NCBI GenBank assembly: GCA_022823085.1
Contig: JAJDXV010000086.1
Coordinates: forward strand, 1-32,056
Origin: Candidatus Poribacteria bacterium
Lineage (GTDB): Bacteria > Poribacteria > WGA-4E > WGA-3G
DNA length: 32,056 bases
Direction of reading: 5' to 3'
Part shown: one piece after another, positions 8,217 to 16,375 of the stretch
Numbering within the stretch: position 1 is the stretch's first letter
Layout of the letters: the number at the start of each line of letters is the position of its first letter
Position numbers and translations under genes: made by a program
Notes under the pieces: model-generated
What the model was told of the DNA's origin: nothing
The model's database searches: none
The model's input: the letters and a program-made list of their open reading frames with translations, nothing else

Positions 8217-8248
8217 GTTATCATACATAAACAGGTTATCATACATAA
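8217..8248. repeat. Two exact 14-bp direct repeats
   Basis: GTTATCATACATAA occurs at 8217-8230 and 8235-8248, 18 bp apart, just past the truncated end of mod. Two turns of helix spacing could suit a protein-binding site; it may also be a remnant. Confidence 0.6.
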
Positions 8249-8450
8249 TGTAACAGCATGTAAAAACCGAAGCAACCTTGCCTATAACACGCACTGTATA
8301 CCAGCCAAATTAACAAACGTTAACCGATAAAATTCGCATTTCATGAACAACTTGAAAACAAACCAAGTCCATCAAGTGCCACCAAGTCAATCAAACACTA
8401 CATTTGTGGCACTTTGAAAAGAGATATACAAAAAATAAAATTGCCCAATT

Positions 8451-8730
8451 GTTCACGAAAATTCCAGAGACATAGGACTCAAAAACGTCATACGCCAACG
8501 TTCTGACTGCGTTTGCTCTGTTTACAAAGGAGAAAAAGAATCGTGAACAATTTCGTGAACATTTATGAACATCTTGGTAAGAAGATCATCGTGCACAGAA
8601 CCTATTTCGCTCACAAACCCACGCCTTGAATGGATTCTCGACAGCGTATACTGTAAAAACGAAAATCGAACAAATCGCCAATGTTCATGAATGTTCACGA
8701 AAATCGGCACTATGTTCACGAAATGTTCAT
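8451..8730. repeat. Cluster of GTTCACGAA/GTTCATGAA-type motifs on both strands
   Basis: Copies on the plus strand are at 8451-8460 (GTTCACGAAA), 8681-8690 (ATGTTCATGA), 8691-8700 and 8712-8721 (ATGTTCACGA) and 8723-8730 (ATGTTCAT). Inverted copies are at 8541-8548, 8551-8560 and 8565-8572. The repeated core ATGTTCAYGA is iteron-like, but there is no replication gene nearby. Confidence 0.55.
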
Positions 8731-8842
8731 AATTTATGCCTTAGAAACCTATTGTCCACGAAACCAGAAAAAATTAACATTCAGTTAATTTTTAGGACTT
8801 ATACAGACCAGCGATAAAGGGTTCCTTTGCAGCCAGCAAAAT

Positions 8843-9069
8843 TGAGCAGCTAAGGAGTATCCGTCAGTGACCCAACGCTAAAGTATTGGGCGTGTGCAAA
8901 GCCTACACCAAAGGTTCACTTCACAAGGTAAACCACTGACTACAGTAAAATATCGTAATATCTGTGGTGGTTCGCAAAAGTATTTAGGATGCTCCCCAAG
9001 TCCTATATCAACGCCGATATTTACGATCTGGATGGGGAAACACACAACCCGTAAGGGAGATTACAAACG
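8843..9069 (+). ncRNA. Probable omegaRNA of the IsrB-like element (guide upstream of 8863, scaffold 8863-9069)
   Basis: The 207 nt between the element's left border and the IsrB-like start codon have no open frame of note but are conserved in the second copy at 1-140. Paired segments visible are the hairpin 8871-8890, a short GTGT...ACAC stem near 8892-8909, and ACAG...CTGT around 8942-8965. In IscB and IsrB systems the omegaRNA is encoded just upstream of the nuclease gene and its guide is taken from DNA outside the left end. Here that would be about 20 nt ending ATTGAGCAGCTAAGGAGTAT at roughly 8841-8860. Exact ends are inferred, not seen. Confidence 0.6.
8871..8890 (+). repeat. Left subterminal hairpin of the IS605-like element
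   Basis: CCCAACGCTAAAGTATTGGG: stem CCCAA/TTGGG, one C-A mismatch, GC/GT, loop TAAA. Compared with the copy at 132-113 (minus strand), position pair 4/17 changes from A-T to C-G and pair 7/14 from G-T to G-C, so pairing is preserved. Confidence 0.75.
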
Positions 9070-10092
9070 ATGTTTGTTCCAGTTAAGACTAAAGATGGCA
9101 AGCCATTAATGCCGACGCACCCTAATAAGGCAGGGATGCTCATCAAAAAAGGATTAGCGACGCCTTATTGGTCTAATGGGGTCTTCTGTATCAGACTTAA
9201 TTATGAACCTAAAACTCGCCAGAAGCAGGAGATATGCGTCGGTGTTGACCCCGGCAGTAAGAAGGAAGGCTTTACCCTCAAATCAGAAGCACACACCTAT
9301 CTGAATATCCAAGCGGATGCACATAGTAAAGTCGGCAAGAAAGTAGAGAAACGTAGAATACTTCGTAGAGGCAGACGTTCACGGAAGTGTCCAAACCGTA
9401 AAGAGAAAAAGCACAATCTATCGAACAGAGATCGTATCCCCGCAGGCACACGTGCGAGGTGGGATTGGAAACTTCGTATCCTTCAGTGGGTTTCAAAGTT
9501 GTATCCCGTCACACACGTCTGTGTTGAGGATATTAAGGCGTGCACCATAGAACGTGCGAAGAAGTGGAACACCTCTTTCAGTCCACTTGAAGTCGGTAAG
9601 CAGTGGTTCTATACCGAAATCCGAAAACGGTGGCAGTTGCTGACGTTACAAGGCTGGGAAACCCAAGAGATACGGGAGAGGCTCGGTCTGAAGAAATCCT
9701 CAAAGAAACTATCAGAGACGTTTGAAGCACATTGTGTAGATTCTTGGTGTCTCGCTTACCATGCTGTTGGTGGTGAGGGTGTCGTAGATAACACAGATAT
9801 ATTCTGTATATCGCCTATACCGATCCGGAGACGTGAACTCCACAGACAGAACCCCCAGAAAGGTGGGGAACGTCCTCGTTACGGTGGCACGACTTGCGAT
9901 GGATTCGTGAAGAACACTCTCGTGAAACATGTTAAGCATGGCTTGACGCGTATTAGTGGATTTGGCAAGAGAGGTATTTCTCTGTATTCTTTAGCCGGGA
10001 AACGTCTCTGTCAAAATGCCAAAACACAAGATTTTAAAGTGCTAACCCGTCTTAACTTCAACTATAGGAACGGGCATTCCTCCCAACGCTAA
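9070..10092 (+). CDS. isrB: IsrB-like RNA-guided nuclease (IscB relative without HNH domain; RRXRR protein)
   Basis: This 340-residue protein has the IscB-family architecture: a PLMP domain (KPLMPTHPNKAGMLIKKGLA, residues 11-30), RuvC-I with GVDPGSKKEGF (Asp60), an arginine-rich bridge helix with RRGRRSRK (99-106), RuvC-II with VCVEDIKA (Glu153), and RuvC-III with EAHCVDSWCLA (His221, Asp224). Only 68 residues separate RuvC-II from RuvC-III, leaving no room for an HNH nuclease; that and the length fit IsrB rather than IscB. Characterised IsrB proteins nick DNA guided by an omegaRNA (family knowledge). All three RuvC acidic residues are present, so it may be active. ATG at 9070 follows AAGGGAGA by about 9 nt. 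The last codons and stop overlap the element's right-end hairpin. Confidence 0.85.
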   Translation: MFVPVKTKDGKPLMPTHPNKAGMLIKKGLATPYWSNGVFCIRLNYEPKTRQKQEICVGVDPGSKKEGFTLKSEAHTYLNIQADAHSKVGKKVEKRRILRRGRRSRKCPNRKEKKHNLSNRDRIPAGTRARWDWKLRILQWVSKLYPVTHVCVEDIKACTIERAKKWNTSFSPLEVGKQWFYTEIRKRWQLLTLQGWETQEIRERLGLKKSSKKLSETFEAHCVDSWCLAYHAVGGEGVVDNTDIFCISPIPIRRRELHRQNPQKGGERPRYGGTTCDGFVKNTLVKHVKHGLTRISGFGKRGISLYSLAGKRLCQNAKTQDFKVLTRLNFNYRNGHSSQR

Positions 10093-10101
10093 AGCATTGG
10101 G
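10082..10101 (+). repeat. Right subterminal hairpin of the IS605-like element
   Basis: CCCAACGCTAAAGCATTGGG differs from the left hairpin in one base (GT pair becomes GC). It overlaps the final codons and TAA stop of the IsrB-like gene and is nested within CGGGCA/TGCCCG. Confidence 0.75.
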
Positions 10102-10120
10102 TCTCCTGCCCGAAGATTAA

Positions 10121-13081
10121 ATGAAATCTTGGACGAAGCCAACCGATGAACTTGTAAATAAGGCACTTACCTCAGTGAAAAAGGTAACTGCTCGCAAGTA
10201 TTTTTTTGCTCGCTTGGAAAATCCATTGTGGCTCAAACCTCTTGTTGAACGTGGCTGTTTTAAATACCCTCCGAAAAGTCTGCGGTTTGACGACGGCACG
10301 ATTCAATTCCCTTACTGGCCAGAGATACGGTACCTTAAAAACGTATGTACCGATTTACCAAATGAAGTTATCGATTTGGTAGTGAATCTGCCGAAAGTTG
10401 ATAACCCAGTTGTCTATGATGGAATTTTAGATATCGCCTTGCAGCTGACCGGAAAACAATCGGCAAAACTAAAAGACAAAATACTTGAGTATACCGGTAT
10501 GGAGCACCAACTCCAAACACACAAATTCGCGAAACTGTTGGAAAAATGGACAGCAGAAAATCAAACATCGGCGGCATTGGAGCTTGCGGGACTACTGATT
10601 GAATTCGCACCTGATCCGCAGTCAGAGAGTAAGCAGAAACGTCGGAAAGAAAATCCAATGGACAGTAATACTTTGCTTGAACCTTCACCCCGCATGTTAC
10701 CCGGGGAATATCGTGATATGATGTTAAAAGGTATCCTACCTCTCACAGAAAGCGATCCCTATAAAGTTGCCTGTATTTTGATCGATACCACAGCAAATAT
10801 GATCAGTTTACGAAGACATAAACAAGACCTTGACAAACAAGACGATGTTTCCGAATTATGGTGCCCGCGTCTTCAGGGAACTATTAAGAACTCCGAAACT
10901 CCTGAGGAGACCCTCGTTCATACATTGACCTTTGCATGTGAGAAAGTTTTTGAAAAAAAACATAAGCAAATTGGGAGTTTAGATAACGTTTTGCGAAAAC
11001 AGCAATGGAAAATCTTCAAACGCTTACGTCATCACCTATATGCCCAAAATCCGAATCAACAGACTAAATCATGGATTCTGGAACTGATCTTAAATCCTGA
11101 ATACTATAACCAATGGAAATATTCTTACGAATTTCGGCTCATGATACAGCACGCTTGTGAACACTTCGGCGATACATTTCTCACGAAAGAGGAACGCACA
11201 CGAATTTTTGAAACTATTCTCGCTGGTCCATCAAAAGCAAACTATCGGGCATGGTTAATGAAGTGGTTAGGTCAGGAATATACTGAAAAAACTGAAGAAG
11301 GTTTTCTCGAATACAAACGTTTGCGTCAGCGGATACAATTAGAACCATTTGCACCTGTGCTCTTTGGGAAATATAAGACACGCCTCCAAAAGTTGGAAAC
11401 CGAGGTCACACATAGGATTTTTGATAAGGATTATATCCCATCTAAAGCAGAGGTTTGATCGGTTGCTGTATCTAAACGTAGTCTGTACTCACATCAAGAC
11501 CTTGCAAGGTTAACAGATGATGATCTTCTCAACTTCATAAATGCTTGGGATGATGAAGATAAATTCTACGAAAATGAAGATTATGTAGAGATTAATATTG
11601 AAGCACTTGCCAACGCGTTTCAGACCGCTTTTAAAGAATCAATCATCCCTGATCCTGTCAGATTAAAATTTTGGATGGCAAACCGTGATCAAATTGAGCG
11701 ACCCATTTATGTACGTGTGATGATTTATGCAATACAAGCGTATATAAAGGAAAAGAACTTTGACCAACTCAACGAATGGTTAGCATTCAGCAAATGGGTA
11801 CTTTCGCATCCAGACCGAGAACACAAAGGGGACTATAAACAAGCAGGTGAATCCCGCGAGGATCAGAACTGGACCAATGCACGGCGAGCTGTTGGCGACT
11901 TTATCGGTGTATGTCTTGAAGATGACCCAAATGTCCCCATTACTGTTCGTGAACAACTCGCGACGCTTCTGGAAACGCTTTGTACACAATATGATTGGAA
12001 CTTGGATGAAAACAATCCAAACAGATTATATCGAAAGGATCCACTCATCCAAGGCATCAATAATACGCGAAGCCGAGCACTGGAGGACCTTGTCAAATTC
12101 GGTTTCTGGTTACGCAGATATAAACCTGAATGTGAAGTCCCTGAAGTAACAACACTCCTTGCAAAACGTTTCTCCTCCGAAAGCAATTATCCGCTGACAC
12201 CGCCTGAATATGCCATTTTGGGCAAGAATTATCTTTCGATTTATAACTTGAATAAGAAATGGGCAATTGCACATAAATCAGATTTTTTCCCACAGGCACA
12301 AAGTAAACGTCAAGAATGGTACGCGGCATTCAGTAGTTTTCTGCTCTGCAATGGGGCAATTAAGCAAATCTTTGAAATTCTTAAAGATGATTTCAATTTT
12401 GCCTTACAACATTTATCTGATTTCAAAAAGCATGATCTCGTTGCCCAACAACCCATCGATGTCTTCGGTGAACGTCTTTTTAACTATTATCTGTGGAAAA
12501 TGTTCCCACTTAACGGTGAAGAGAGTCTACTTGAACAATTTTACCAGCAAACCGACGAAAAACCAGAAGTTTGGGCAAATTTATTCAACAATATAGGATA
12601 TCGCTTGTCGAGCACCGGAAAAGACTTAGACCCAAGTATGAAAGACAACGTAAAGAAATTTCTTTATTGGCGACTTAAACAGGAAGAACCGACAGAACTC
12701 CGATATTTTACCTATTGGTTACAAGCCGAGTGCCTGGACGCTGAATGGCGATTGAAGTCATATTCCAAAGTCATAGATGTATGCAAAGCAAAAGATTGCG
12801 AAGTAGAAGATTGGGAAATTTATCTAAGGGAGTTATGTCAAATGCTTCCAAAACATACTGCCAAGGTAATTGAGTGCTTCGCAAAACTAACCGACGGTAT
12901 TCATAATAACATCTACATTCAGACAGAGGAAGCAAAAACTATCCTAAAAGCAGGGCTTAAAAGCTCAGACACCCTTGTATATCAGAATGCAGAACGTGCC
13001 CTTAATAACCTGCTCCGCGCTGATAAAATGGAATATATGGACCTTGTCATTGACAAAAACAAACAAATATCGGAACTGTAA
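10121..13081 (+). pseudogene. Large alpha-helical protein of unknown function, interrupted by one in-frame TGA
   Basis: One frame is open from the ATG at 10121 to the TAA at 13079 except for a TGA at 11456-11458. Codons on both sides of the TGA read as coherent protein (…IPSKAEV, stop, SVAVSKRSLYSHQDLARLTDDDLLNF…), so this is one ~986-codon gene, not two. It is rich in amphipathic helices. The N-terminal KYFFARLENPLWLKPLVERG and the later KDPLIQGINNTRSRALEDLV recall, from memory, large helical-repeat proteins found near restriction-modification genes; no catalytic motif is visible. ATG 10121 directly follows a TAA and the element's right end and lacks a ribosome site. A restart at 11675 is possible. 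Products could be two fragments (445 and 468 residues or more). Confidence 0.65.
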
Positions 13082-13145
13082 AGCAACTTCGCCAATAATT
13101 CCAACGGATTGTACTGCCCCTAACCCATTGCAAAAAAAATATAAC

Positions 13146-13257
13146 GCAGATTTTTGCGTACAAAAAAAATTAAAGTGCTTTTATGACAAAAATCACAACA
13201 GCAGATTTTTTGCGTACAAAAAAAATTAAAGTGCCTTTATGACAAAAAATTACAGCA
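13146..13257. repeat. Tandem duplication of a ~55-bp AT-rich unit
   Basis: Unit 1 (13146-13200) and unit 2 (13201-13257) both run from GCAGATTTTT through TGCGTACAAAAAAAATTAAA to a final CA, with one substitution or short A/T-run differences every 10-20 bp. They fill most of the 269-bp gap before the small gene at 13351 and contain no coding signal. TTTTTGCGTACAAAAA is nearly palindromic. Confidence 0.8.
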
Positions 13258-13350
13258 AGGCAATTCTAACATCTGTTCGGGAACCTTAACGGGAGAACAC
13301 TGGTTCACCAGCACATCAAGGAAACATCCCGCAAAGAGGAGGGAGAAAAA

Positions 13351-13611
13351 ATGGCACAGACAATGGCTGAATACCTAATTGAACAAGGTGAAAAACAAGG
13401 CGAAAAGCGCGGCGAAAAGCGCGGTGAAAGACGTGGGGAAACGCGAGCAAAACGGGAGGATATCCTTAAGTTGCTACGCCTTCGATTTGATTCGGTCCCC
13501 GAATCCGTTGCCAGCAGGGTTACCTCAATACGGAGTCTTTCGCGACTTAATACGCTTTTTGATAGAGTAGCGACCGCTAAAACACTTGATGACATTGATT
13601 GGGAAAACTAA
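13351..13611 (+). CDS. Small charged protein with GEKR repeats, like the tail of an Rpn/DUF4351-type nuclease-transposase
   Basis: This 86-residue protein starts MAQTMAEYLIEQ, then has five G-E-(K/R/T)-(Q/R) units in residues 12-32, encoded by 12-nt degenerate DNA repeats. It ends with a helical segment (REDILKLLRLRFDSVPESVA and IRSLSRLNTLFDRVATAKTL). That arrangement is what one sees at the C-terminus of Rpn-family PD-(D/E)XK proteins and some DUF4351 proteins, where the nuclease domain precedes the linker; here that domain is absent. A strong GAGGAGGGAG stands 6 nt before the ATG, so it looks expressed as it is. It ends 8 nt before the res start and is probably cotranscribed with it. It could be an orphaned tail or an adaptor. 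Confidence 0.6.
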   Translation: MAQTMAEYLIEQGEKQGEKRGEKRGERRGETRAKREDILKLLRLRFDSVPESVASRVTSIRSLSRLNTLFDRVATAKTLDDIDWEN

Positions 13612-13619
13612 GGTTTACG

Positions 13620-16217
13620 ATGCTTGAGCAATTTCTTCATGAACAACTCGAAATCGCTTTCAACTTCGGGGTCCCCAAACCCGAAATGCCAGATAGCATC
13701 ACGCAAAATCTGAGTCCTGCATTTGAACTCCGCCCTTATCAAGAAGACGCGTTTGCAAGTTTTATCCACTACTTCAACAATGACCTGGCAGGTAAGGAAA
13801 AACCGCTACACCTGTTGTTCAACATGGCGACCGGTAGCGGTAAAACGCTCATCATGGCAGGCTTGATCCTCTACCTCTATGAGAAAGGCTACCGCAATTT
13901 CCTATTCTTTGTCAATTCCACCAATATCATTGAGAAAACGAAAGACAATTTCCTCAATCTACGCGCCGCAAAATACCTCTTTAACGAGAACATCTATTTT
14001 GAAGGGAAACAGGTCGCGGTGACACAGGTAGACAATTTCGAGGGTATCAACGAAAACGACATCAGCTTGTGCTTCACGACAATCCAGCAACTCCATACGG
14101 ATATGACGACCCAAAAGGAGAACACCTTAACCGCTGAGAATTTCGCAGAGAAAAAAATAGTTCTCCTATCAGATGAAGCGCACCACATGAACGTCCGGAC
14201 AAGAGCACAATTGGAACTGGAATTGGCGGATCAGAAACCGAGTTGGGAAAATACAGTCGAAAGCATCTTTACCGCACACGAAGATAATCTGTTGCTGGAA
14301 TTCACTGCTACACACGATTACGAAAATCCAAATATTGTCGATAAGTACCGGAACAAAATTATCTACCGCTACGATTTGGTGAATTTCCGAAATGATCGGT
14401 TCTCCAAAGAGGTCGTCCTCGTACACTCCGATTTAGATCAAAAGTCACGCATCTTGCAAGCACTCATTCTCAATCAGTACAAAGAACAGGTGGCCGTGAA
14501 TAATGGCATTAATCTAAAACCTGTCATTCTGTTCAAGGCACAGCGGACAATCGCGCAATCGCAAGAGAACAAGGCAAACTTCCACAAACTGATTACTGAA
14601 CTTACCACCGATCAGATTGATAGTTTTCGAGAATCGGGTCTCGAAATCGTTCAACGAGCATTCCGTTTCTTTGATGAAAAGATGACAACAGCGGCGTTAG
14701 TCCAACGTCTAAAAGAGGCATTCCGTGAGGAACACTGTCTCTCGGTCAACAACGAAAAAGAGAAAGAGACTTATCAGCTGCGGCTTAACAACCTTGAAGA
14801 CCAAAACAATCCGATCCGTGCCATCTTTGCCGTGCAGAAACTCAACGAAGGGTGGGATGTGCTAAACCTCTTTGATATTGTCCGTTGCTATGAAACACGA
14901 GATTCAGGAAAAAACAAAATCGGGAAGACAACAATATCTGAGGCACAACTCATCGGACGTGGGGCGCGCTATTTTCCGTTTGTCCTGCCAGACCACATAG
15001 ACAAATTCCGCCGTAAGTTTGACGAAAACCTTGACCACGAACTCCGCGTGTTGGAAGAACTCCATTATCACAGCATCCACGATTCACGCTACATCTCCGA
15101 AATCCGTACTGCACTCATTGACCACGGTATGATGGATGCGCGTCCGGAAACCCGTGAACTGAAATTAAAAGATTCGTTCAAAGCGACTGATCTTTACAAA
15201 CACGGCGTTGTCTGGCTCAACAAGCAAGTCCCAAAAGATTACCAGCATGTCAAATCTCTTACCGACTTAGCGAATCTGAGTGTAAAACAGAAAAACTATG
15301 AACATATCACCCACACGGGTGCTACTGGTATGACAACTCTCATGGAAAACGGTGAGACACCGGTGCAACAGGCGAGGCAAAGCAGCCGAGATGTCAAGAT
15401 AGTTGATATTGAACAGCATATCGTTAGAGCCGCCATTGCGCGGAACCCGTTTTTCACGTTTGCCTCACTCAAACAGTATTTCCCGCATTTGGCATCTATC
15501 CGAGAATTTATCAGTTCAGCAAATTATCTCGGCGGTTTAGCAATCACTTTCAAAGGAAATCTTGCTTACTTGGAAGAAAATCGCCCCGCAAAATTAGCAG
15601 CCTGCGACGGGCTGCTCAGTCAACTTGAATCCGAAATTCGCGAAGAAATTATCGAATACGAAGGCACGAAACACTTTTATGAAGCACATATCCGCGCTGT
15701 TTTCACCGACAAAACTTTGAAATTCAATGTGGACACACCGCGTGCTGATGACAGCGATTTGGCGTATCTGCTCAAAGTCAGCGACTGGTTCGCCTTTGAG
15801 AACCTTTACGGCACAAGCGAGGAAAAGGCATTTGTACAGATGTTAGATAGGTGGATTCAGGAATCAGAGAAGACATACAAGGACATTTACCTGCTTCGCA
15901 ACGAAGGGCACTTCTCACTCTACAACTTCTCCGATGGTCGAGGATTCCAACCTGATTTTGTGTTGTTCTTACGTGAGCAAAACGGAGACGCACTGAGTTA
16001 CCAACTTTTTATCGAACCCAAAGGCGAACATCTAACAGCAAATGATCAATGGAAAGCGGAATTTCTGGAAGAGATCCGCACTGAATTCCAAAGTAGAATC
16101 CTGACAGAGAACAGCAAATACCGCATTATCGGTGTCCCGTCGTTCTATCACCAGAGATACGAAAATCAATTCAAAGATGACTTCAACGCAGCATTGAAAC
16201 CAACAACGCAAACATGA
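13620..16217 (+). CDS. res: Type III restriction endonuclease subunit (Res)
   Basis: This 865-residue Res protein has an SF2 helicase core and a C-terminal nuclease. The Walker A MATGSGKT is near residue 70, the DEAH-like box SDEAHH near 183, motif III-like LLEFTATHD near 223, and motif VI-like EAQLIGRGARYFPF near 445. The nuclease motif PD...E-x-K is seen as FQPDFVLFL and FIEPKGEHL near 777-800. All motifs appear intact. Res needs Mod for site recognition, and the mod in this window is truncated, so Res may be inert or use a Mod elsewhere. I prefer ATG 13620, with CTAAGG just upstream, over the in-frame ATG 13599 that overlaps the preceding gene. Confidence 0.92.
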   Translation: MLEQFLHEQLEIAFNFGVPKPEMPDSITQNLSPAFELRPYQEDAFASFIHYFNNDLAGKEKPLHLLFNMATGSGKTLIMAGLILYLYEKGYRNFLFFVNSTNIIEKTKDNFLNLRAAKYLFNENIYFEGKQVAVTQVDNFEGINENDISLCFTTIQQLHTDMTTQKENTLTAENFAEKKIVLLSDEAHHMNVRTRAQLELELADQKPSWENTVESIFTAHEDNLLLEFTATHDYENPNIVDKYRNKIIYRYDLVNFRNDRFSKEVVLVHSDLDQKSRILQALILNQYKEQVAVNNGINLKPVILFKAQRTIAQSQENKANFHKLITELTTDQIDSFRESGLEIVQRAFRFFDEKMTTAALVQRLKEAFREEHCLSVNNEKEKETYQLRLNNLEDQNNPIRAIFAVQKLNEGWDVLNLFDIVRCYETRDSGKNKIGKTTISEAQLIGRGARYFPFVLPDHIDKFRRKFDENLDHELRVLEELHYHSIHDSRYISEIRTALIDHGMMDARPETRELKLKDSFKATDLYKHGVVWLNKQVPKDYQHVKSLTDLANLSVKQKNYEHITHTGATGMTTLMENGETPVQQARQSSRDVKIVDIEQHIVRAAIARNPFFTFASLKQYFPHLASIREFISSANYLGGLAITFKGNLAYLEENRPAKLAACDGLLSQLESEIREEIIEYEGTKHFYEAHIRAVFTDKTLKFNVDTPRADDSDLAYLLKVSDWFAFENLYGTSEEKAFVQMLDRWIQESEKTYKDIYLLRNEGHFSLYNFSDGRGFQPDFVLFLREQNGDALSYQLFIEPKGEHLTANDQWKAEFLEEIRTEFQSRILTENSKYRIIGVPSFYHQRYENQFKDDFNAALKPTTQT

Positions 16218-16251
16218 AAATAAAATGCCCTTATATAGTTGCCATGAACAT

Positions 16252-16281
16252 TTGACAAATAGGCTATGGACGTGCTAAAAT
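16252..16281 (+). promoter_or_regulatory. Sigma70-type promoter before the PHP gene
   Basis: TTGACA (16252-16257) and TAAAAT (16276-16281) with an 18-nt spacer, about 95 nt before the ATG at 16376. It could drive the PHP-glycosyltransferase-HAD group. Confidence 0.6.
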
Positions 16282-16375
16282 TAAAAGAGGAACGCGAAAT
16301 ATTCCAACAGATTGATAAAACGGCATCACCTAACCGCTCATACAAATTATTCCAGCACTAAGGAGTCATTAATCA

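Larger units (their letters stand above)
8168..8862. other. 695-bp AT-rich non-coding stretch, degenerate
   Basis: No reading frame here looks like a gene. It holds the repeats at 8217-8248 and 8451-8730, and an AT-rich perfect 10-bp hairpin AAAAATTAAC-ATTCA-GTTAATTTTT (8769-8793) just before the IS605-like element. A micro-ORF starting GTG at 8543 after AAGGAG would give 28 residues and is not convincing. I see no trace of the missing mod 3' end (no F-x-G-S-G-T-T in any frame). It is probably remnant mobile DNA. Confidence 0.6.
8863..10112 (+). mobile_element. Non-autonomous IS200/IS605-like element carrying an IsrB-like gene
   Basis: Left border is taken at GTCAGTGA (8863) because the second copy at 140-1 starts to match there. 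Near-identical subterminal hairpins occur at both ends (8871-8890 and 10082-10101), as in IS200/IS605 elements where a Y1 transposase recognises them as single-stranded DNA. The right hairpin is nested in a second inverted repeat CGGGCA (10071-10076) / TGCCCG (10107-10112). No tnpA is present, so movement would need a transposase from elsewhere. The true right end may extend a few bases, up to about 10120. Confidence 0.7.

Noticed and set aside
8543..8629. 28-residue micro-ORF with a fair ribosome site before the IsrB element
   Set aside because: It consists largely of the local repeat motif and has no gene-like features.
11456..11458. TGA in the large helical protein as a second selenocysteine codon
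   Set aside because: No stable hairpin starts within 16-37 nt after it, and the surrounding residues are not a redox motif.
13146..13257. CRISPR-like array
   Set aside because: There are only two directly adjacent copies with no spacer between them.
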